Source: JALORV01 sp044225415 (GTDB lineage: Bacteria > Pseudomonadota > Gammaproteobacteria > Burkholderiales > Burkholderiaceae_F). From it: a DNA stretch of 27,085 nucleotides. Made by a program: the position numbers and the translations under genes. Where the stretch lies: contig JBGAIO010000024.1 in assembly GCA_044225415.1 (NCBI GenBank), positions 1-27,085 of the forward strand, in the 5' to 3' direction. Positions 23,090 through 27,085 of this stretch are shown here, piece by piece (within the stretch, counting starts at the first letter, position 1; every line of letters begins with the position of its first letter). The notes under the pieces were generated by a model, which was not told where the DNA came from, searched no databases, and saw nothing but the letters and a program-made list of their open reading frames with translations.

Positions 23090-25708
23090 GTGTCGACCGA
23101 GAACAACTACGCATTCGGGTCCTTCATCCTGAGGACGGATCCGCTGCGCCTGCTGCGCGATGGCACGGAAGTGCCGCTGGGCACGCGCGCGCTGTCGATC
23201 CTGCTCGCACTCGTGCGGCATTCGGGCCAGGCGCTGTCCAAGCAGCGCCTGATCGAGCTGGTGTGGGCAGGCGCCGCCGCCAACGACAACTCGGTGCACG
23301 TGCACATCAATACGCTGCGCAACCGCATCGGACACGAGTTGATCGTCACCGTCGCCGGCGCCGGCTACCGGCTCAATGCGCCGGTGCGCGCCATCGGACG
23401 CGCGGCGACGATGCCGCTGGCGGCCGGCACCGAACGACGGCTGCTGGGCCGCGACGCCGAGGCCACCGAACTCGCCGAACTGGTCGCGTGTCGCGCGCTC
23501 GTCACCGTCGTCGGCCCGGCGGGCTGCGGCAAGTCCGCGCTGGCCCGCGCACTGGTGGCCAGTTCCACGCTGCATACGGACGTCGCCTGTGTCGACGTCG
23601 CCGCGCTGGAAGACTCGGCGCAGCTCGTGCAGGCGGTGGCGCGCGCCGTGAACATGCCTCCGCCCGCGCCCGGCGCCGAGGGCGAATGGCGCCGGCAGCT
23701 CGCTGAGCGTGACCTGCTGTTGCTGCTCGACAACTGCGAGCGATACGCGGCGGCGGTCGGCGACTTCTGCATGCAGCTACGCCTGGCGTCCGATCGTCTG
23801 CGCGTGCTGGCCACCAGCCAGATGCCGCTGCAGATCGCAGGCGAGTGGAGCCTGCGGCTCGCCGGACTGCCGGTGCCGCCCGAAGGCGCGACTCTGGCGG
23901 TCGCTGGCGAGTACAGTGCGGTGCGGCTGCTGACGGAACGCGTCGCGCAGCTGCAGCGTGGCTGCATGCTGAACGACGAGAACGTCGGGCTGATCGTGCA
24001 GCTCGTGCGACTGGCTGACGGCATGCCGCTCGCCATCGAACTGATGGCGCAGCACCTGGAAGGCGCCGGCAGGGACGTCGATGCGCTCGTTCGTCTGCTG
24101 CTCGCGCGCGGCGCGGCGCAGGGAGTGCAGCGTCGCGATGCGCCGCCGCGGCAGCAATCACTGCATGCATCGTTGCAGTGGAGCCTGGCGCTGCTGGATG
24201 CCGAAGAGCGCGCAACGCTGTCGCAGCTCGCCGTGTTCGAAGACGGCTTCACCGCGGCCGCCGCGACGGCGGTGGTGCGCGTGCCTGATGCGACCGACGC
24301 CGAGGCCGACGCCGTCGTGCATGCACGGCTGACGACGCTGGTGCGCCGCTCGCTGCTGCTGGTGGACTGGAGCGGTCCGCGCTACACGCTGCTGCGCCTG
24401 GTACGCGCGCAGCTGCTGGCCGACGACGCGGCGGCGGCGGGACTCGACAGCGCCCGGCAGCGTCATGCGCAGCACTATGCTGACCACGCACTGGCGTTGC
24501 GGCAGGAGCTCGCGCAGCGCGGCAGCAATCCGGCCGCATGGCGCGAGCGCGTCGAGGAGGAACTCGGCAATCTGCAGGCTGCGCTCGCCTGGGCGGTCGG
24601 CCCCGGTCGCGCGACGGAACTCGCGCTGCGACTGAGCGCTGATCTCGGAAGCTACTGCGACCTGACCGGGCACTACGCCCAGGTGACCAGGCCCATGGCC
24701 GTTGCACTGCAGATGCCTGCGGGGGAAGCGCTGCGCCCGCTGCGGCAGCGTGCGCTGGAAGCGGCGGCCACCTGCGAACTGCATCGCGGACAGCTCGGGG
24801 TCGCCGCGCAGCTCTATGCGGAGGCGGGCGCCGCAGCGCGCGCGATCGATGCCCGGCCTGCGACTGCGCATCACCGCGCCGACCTGGGATCGGCCGCCTG
24901 CAGCGTCCTGCGCGGCGATGCCGACAGCGCGGAAGCGTTTCTGCAATCGGCGATGCGGGGCTTCGAAGCGCTGCGCGACCGCGACGGCATGGCTGCAGGT
25001 CACGGCGTGGCGGCGCTGATCGGCATCGAACGCGACGACCTGCTGCAGGCGCAGATGCGCGCCGAACGGGCGCTGGATTCGGCGCGGTCCGGTGGTGCCC
25101 TGACCACCGCGGCCGACATGCATGCACTGCTCGGACACGTGATAGCGCTGGCCGGCGATGCGCAGGGGGCCCGCAGTCACCTGCAGGCCGCGCTCGACCT
25201 GGCCATCTATCTCGGCGCGGCGCGCTCCCGGCTGCAGGCCGCCTGCGCGCTGGCCCGGCTCAACGCTCGGCAGGGTGAGCGCGGCCTGGCCGCGCGACAG
25301 CTCGACGGCGTGCTGCGCGAAGCGCTGCAGTCGGACCTGCAGGGGTTGCTGCCCGAAGCATTGCTGACCGCGGCGCAACTGCTGATCGACAACGATGCGG
25401 CCGACGCGCTGTCGCTGCTCTGTGCCGTCGACGCGGCCATTGTGGAAGGCAACGTGCATCTGCCGCCATGGCTGCACCGGCACGCTGCAGAGCTGCAGCA
25501 CCGTGCGGCACAGGCGCTCGATCCCGCGCAGGTGGAAGTCGATCGCACACGCGGACGCTCGATGAGCCTGACGCAGGCGGGATGGAAGGCCGCGCATGCG
25601 CTCGAACTGCGCGGTGGCCACGGCGATGTGCTGCCGCTGCGGCGGCGTGTGCGGCGCGAGACGCACGCGCAGGAAGATCTACGCGAGCGAGCGAGCGGAG
25701 AACGGTAG
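23090..25708 (+). CDS. Winged-helix (OmpR/PhoB-type) regulator with NB-ARC-like ATPase and helical repeats
   Basis: 872 residues. About 5-100 is a Trans_reg_C winged helix (FGSFILRTD, LVRHSGQALSKQRLIELVW, VHVHINTLRNRIG, VAGAGYRLN). An AAA/STAND-type ATPase follows with Walker A GPAGCGKS (142-149), Walker B LLLLLDNCE (D214), a sensor-like LATSQ and an LADGMPLAIEL motif typical of NB-ARC-like regulators. From about 470 on the protein is Ala/Leu/Arg helical repeats (TPR-like). No receiver domain is present, so control is by nucleotide or ligand rather than phosphorylation. GTG 23090 is chosen because the winged helix begins at once and GGGGG precedes it; a TTG at 23024 is less likely. Known relatives are predicted ATPases of the COG3903 type; targets are unknown, though neighbours and itself are candidates. 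Confidence 0.85.
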   Translation: MSTENNYAFGSFILRTDPLRLLRDGTEVPLGTRALSILLALVRHSGQALSKQRLIELVWAGAAANDNSVHVHINTLRNRIGHELIVTVAGAGYRLNAPVRAIGRAATMPLAAGTERRLLGRDAEATELAELVACRALVTVVGPAGCGKSALARALVASSTLHTDVACVDVAALEDSAQLVQAVARAVNMPPPAPGAEGEWRRQLAERDLLLLLDNCERYAAAVGDFCMQLRLASDRLRVLATSQMPLQIAGEWSLRLAGLPVPPEGATLAVAGEYSAVRLLTERVAQLQRGCMLNDENVGLIVQLVRLADGMPLAIELMAQHLEGAGRDVDALVRLLLARGAAQGVQRRDAPPRQQSLHASLQWSLALLDAEERATLSQLAVFEDGFTAAAATAVVRVPDATDAEADAVVHARLTTLVRRSLLLVDWSGPRYTLLRLVRAQLLADDAAAAGLDSARQRHAQHYADHALALRQELAQRGSNPAAWRERVEEELGNLQAALAWAVGPGRATELALRLSADLGSYCDLTGHYAQVTRPMAVALQMPAGEALRPLRQRALEAAATCELHRGQLGVAAQLYAEAGAAARAIDARPATAHHRADLGSAACSVLRGDADSAEAFLQSAMRGFEALRDRDGMAAGHGVAALIGIERDDLLQAQMRAERALDSARSGGALTTAADMHALLGHVIALAGDAQGARSHLQAALDLAIYLGAARSRLQAACALARLNARQGERGLAARQLDGVLREALQSDLQGLLPEALLTAAQLLIDNDAADALSLLCAVDAAIVEGNVHLPPWLHRHAAELQHRAAQALDPAQVEVDRTRGRSMSLTQAGWKAAHALELRGGHGDVLPLRRRVRRETHAQEDLRERASGER

Positions 25709-25749
25709 GCGCGAATGCGCCGTGCCTTCGCCGCTCCGGTCGAGCCGAT

Positions 25750-26196
25750 TCAGCCGGCGCTGCTGCCGTTCAGCGACTTCAGGCGGGCCAGCGCCTCGCG
25801 CTTGCCGATGGAACGCAGCGCCGCGAACTTGTCGAGCATTGCGGGGCGCGGCCGTGCGCTGCCTTGTTCCCAGTTGTAGATGGCCTGCGAACTGACGCCG
25901 AGCAGCCGGCCGAAGTCCTCCGCCGACAGGCCCAGGCGGTCGCGATGCGCGCGCACGCCCTGCGGACGGAAGCGCAGCGACTTCTCCGTGGCGGGTGCGG
26001 CGACTGTCCTGCCGGCGCGGGCGCTCTTCTGCACGGCGGCGAGCGCCCGTTCGAGCTGTTCGACGCGCCGCTTCAGCGCCGTCACTTCACGGCGCGCGAC
26101 GGTCGCGGCCTTGCGCGCGGGCTCGACGAGGCCGCGGGCTTCCTTCCTGGCGAGCCGCGTGATCTCGGCACGGAACACTTGCGTGATGGCAGGCAT
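25750..26196 (-). CDS. XRE-type DNA-binding protein with N-terminal coiled coil
   Basis: 148 residues from the ATG complementary to 26194-26196. Residues about 10-58 are a Lys/Arg/Glu-rich amphipathic helix (ARREVTALKRRVEQLERALA), probably a coiled coil for oligomerisation. After a linker, residues about 80-130 form a classical helix-turn-helix of the Cro/CI family (HRDRLGLSAEDFGRLLGV then SSQAIYNWEQGSARP). No toxin gene or phage gene is adjacent, so it is not an obvious antitoxin or repressor of a resident element. Three CTTAA repeats phased at 10 bp lie 51-76 bp upstream of its start and are the natural candidate operator. It is convergent with the ATPase regulator gene, 41 bp apart. No clear Shine-Dalgarno sequence is seen. 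Confidence 0.85.
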   Translation of the reverse strand: MPAITQVFRAEITRLARKEARGLVEPARKAATVARREVTALKRRVEQLERALAAVQKSARAGRTVAAPATEKSLRFRPQGVRAHRDRLGLSAEDFGRLLGVSSQAIYNWEQGSARPRPAMLDKFAALRSIGKREALARLKSLNGSSAG

Positions 26197-26246
26197 GGGG
26201 TCGGCGGCTGCAAGGCTCCCTGTCGAGCCCGCGCTTCCGCAAAGTT

Positions 26247-26272
26247 CTTAAGACCGCTTAAGGATACTTAAT
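26247..26272. promoter_or_regulatory. Three 10-bp-phased CTTAAG-type repeats, candidate operator
   Basis: CTTAAG at 26247-26252, CTTAAG at 26257-26262 and CTTAAT at 26267-26272, separated by ACCG and GATA. The start-to-start distance is exactly 10 bp, so all face the same side of the helix. The stretch is AT-rich in otherwise GC-rich DNA and lies between the divergent XRE gene and the helical-repeat gene. It may include promoter elements for the XRE gene. Confidence 0.5.
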
Positions 26273-26448
26273 TTTGGTTGAGAGTGGGTGCACGATGAGG
26301 TCGATCCAACAGCCATCCAACGCTGGACCCAACTTCCGGATGATGGGGCCCCGACAGAAGTCGGATGACAACGCCCGGCAATTGCCGCACGCTTCGTGAC
26401 ACGCTGAGAGGGGTCATCCATCACGTCGACGCAGCCTCGGGAGGATGC

Positions 26449-27085
26449 GTGCAGACCCTGCAGGAGCGCATGCCGGAGCCGCAGACGCCTGCTGACGACA
26501 CGACGTCGCGCTGGCCGGCGGCCGGTGCCCTGGTGCAGCGGGCACTCGAAATGCCGTCCGACGCGGCGCGCGTGGCGGCCTGTGCGGCGCTGGACGATGC
26601 CGCCACCGTGCCGGACGAGACGCATGCGCCGTCGCGCGGCGTCATCGGTGCGCTGATCCTCGGTGCACGCTTCTACGGCCTGCTCGGTTCGCATCCCGAC
26701 AGCGCAGCGCTCGCGCTGCGCGCTGTCGCTCTGGCCGATCAGCGTCGTGACGCCGCGCTGGCGCAGCAGGCGCTGTCGCTCGCCGGCGCGATGCTCGCCG
26801 ATGCGGGTGCTGTCGCCGACGGCCTGGTGCGCGCGGTGGCGGGACTCGACCTGTCGGTGGAGCTCGCGCAGCCCGAGGCCGGCAGCAGCGCATGGCACGC
26901 GCTGGCCGTCGCGCTGCTGGCGGTGGGCCAGCCGCACTCTGCGCTGCTCGCGGCCGGCAATGCGCTGGCGCTCGCACGCATCAGCGACGACGCCGAACAC
27001 ACGACGCGTGCAATGTGCGTCAGCGCACAGGCCGCGCTCTATCTCGACGACGTCAACGCCGTGCTGCGCATGACTCAGCAGTGCA
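26449..27085 (+). CDS. N-terminal part of a helical-repeat (TPR-like) protein, 3' end outside window
   Basis: The frame from GTG 26449 stays open to the window end (212 codons) with the high third-position G/C expected of coding DNA. GGGAGG (26439-26444) lies 4 nt before the GTG; an in-frame ATG at 26470 with AGGAG 3 nt upstream is an alternative start. The protein is Ala/Leu-rich with repeating helices (LGARFYGLLGSHPDSAALAL, LAVALLAVGQPHSALLAAGN), like TPR domains. No signal peptide is visible. Such N-termini often precede GGDEF or other signalling domains, but nothing visible here decides that. Confidence 0.65.
   Translation, partial: MQTLQERMPEPQTPADDTTSRWPAAGALVQRALEMPSDAARVAACAALDDAATVPDETHAPSRGVIGALILGARFYGLLGSHPDSAALALRAVALADQRRDAALAQQALSLAGAMLADAGAVADGLVRAVAGLDLSVELAQPEAGSSAWHALAVALLAVGQPHSALLAAGNALALARISDDAEHTTRAMCVSAQAALYLDDVNAVLRMTQQC

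Noticed and set aside
25708..25721. GGCGC-GAAT-GCGCC hairpin at the end of the ATPase regulator gene as a terminator
   Set aside because: Only five base pairs and no T-run on either side, so it is not supported as a terminator.

Overview
The window is high-GC DNA with strong G/C preference at third codon positions. It comes from a Gram-negative bacterium, most likely a gamma- or betaproteobacterium; Xanthomonadales-like organisms fit best. The grounds are an RND copper efflux operon, an outer-membrane beta-barrel gene, DsbB, and several short REP-like palindromes of the CCCGC-loop-GCGGG type ending in TCCA. The exact taxon cannot be read from the sequence. I found no rRNA, tRNA, CRISPR array or intact insertion sequence.

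Region 1 (1-11.8 kb) is a surface module. The first gene is the 3' part (2793 residues visible) of a giant secreted protein built from DUF11-like and SdrD-B-like beta-sandwich repeats, including six consecutive modules of exactly 357 nt. It overlaps by 14 bp the start of a gene for a signal-peptide-bearing outer-membrane beta-barrel protein. That gene is split by an apparent frameshift near 8.70-8.76 kb and carries a REP-like palindrome inside its coding sequence.

Region 2 (11.9-19.6 kb) is a copper/silver efflux cluster. It holds a free CusF-type periplasmic chaperone, a small exported Cys/His protein of unknown function, then cusC-cusB-cusA and dsbB, tightly packed with 4-bp overlaps or a 9-bp gap. 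CusB has an N-terminal metal-binding segment and a fused C-terminal CusF domain. CusA has all three methionines of the E. coli CusA metal site. DsbB closes the operon.

Region 3 (19.6-21.1 kb) has two REP-like palindromes, about 320 bp without a credible gene, and on the minus strand an orphan TraU-like, cysteine-rich exported protein with no conjugation genes around it.

Region 4 (21.1-27.1 kb) is accessory-looking and regulatory. A hairpin-rich intergenic stretch leads to an 84-aa protein of unknown function, an alpha/beta hydrolase, an 872-aa winged-helix/ATPase/helical-repeat regulator, a minus-strand XRE-type regulator with a coiled coil, and the start of a helical-repeat protein cut by the window end. 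The 84-aa gene and the hydrolase gene carry related leader hairpins in their 5' regions, and upstream of the XRE gene lie three CTTAAG-type repeats phased at exactly 10 bp. These leader elements and the 84-aa/hydrolase pair are the best candidates for something undescribed.
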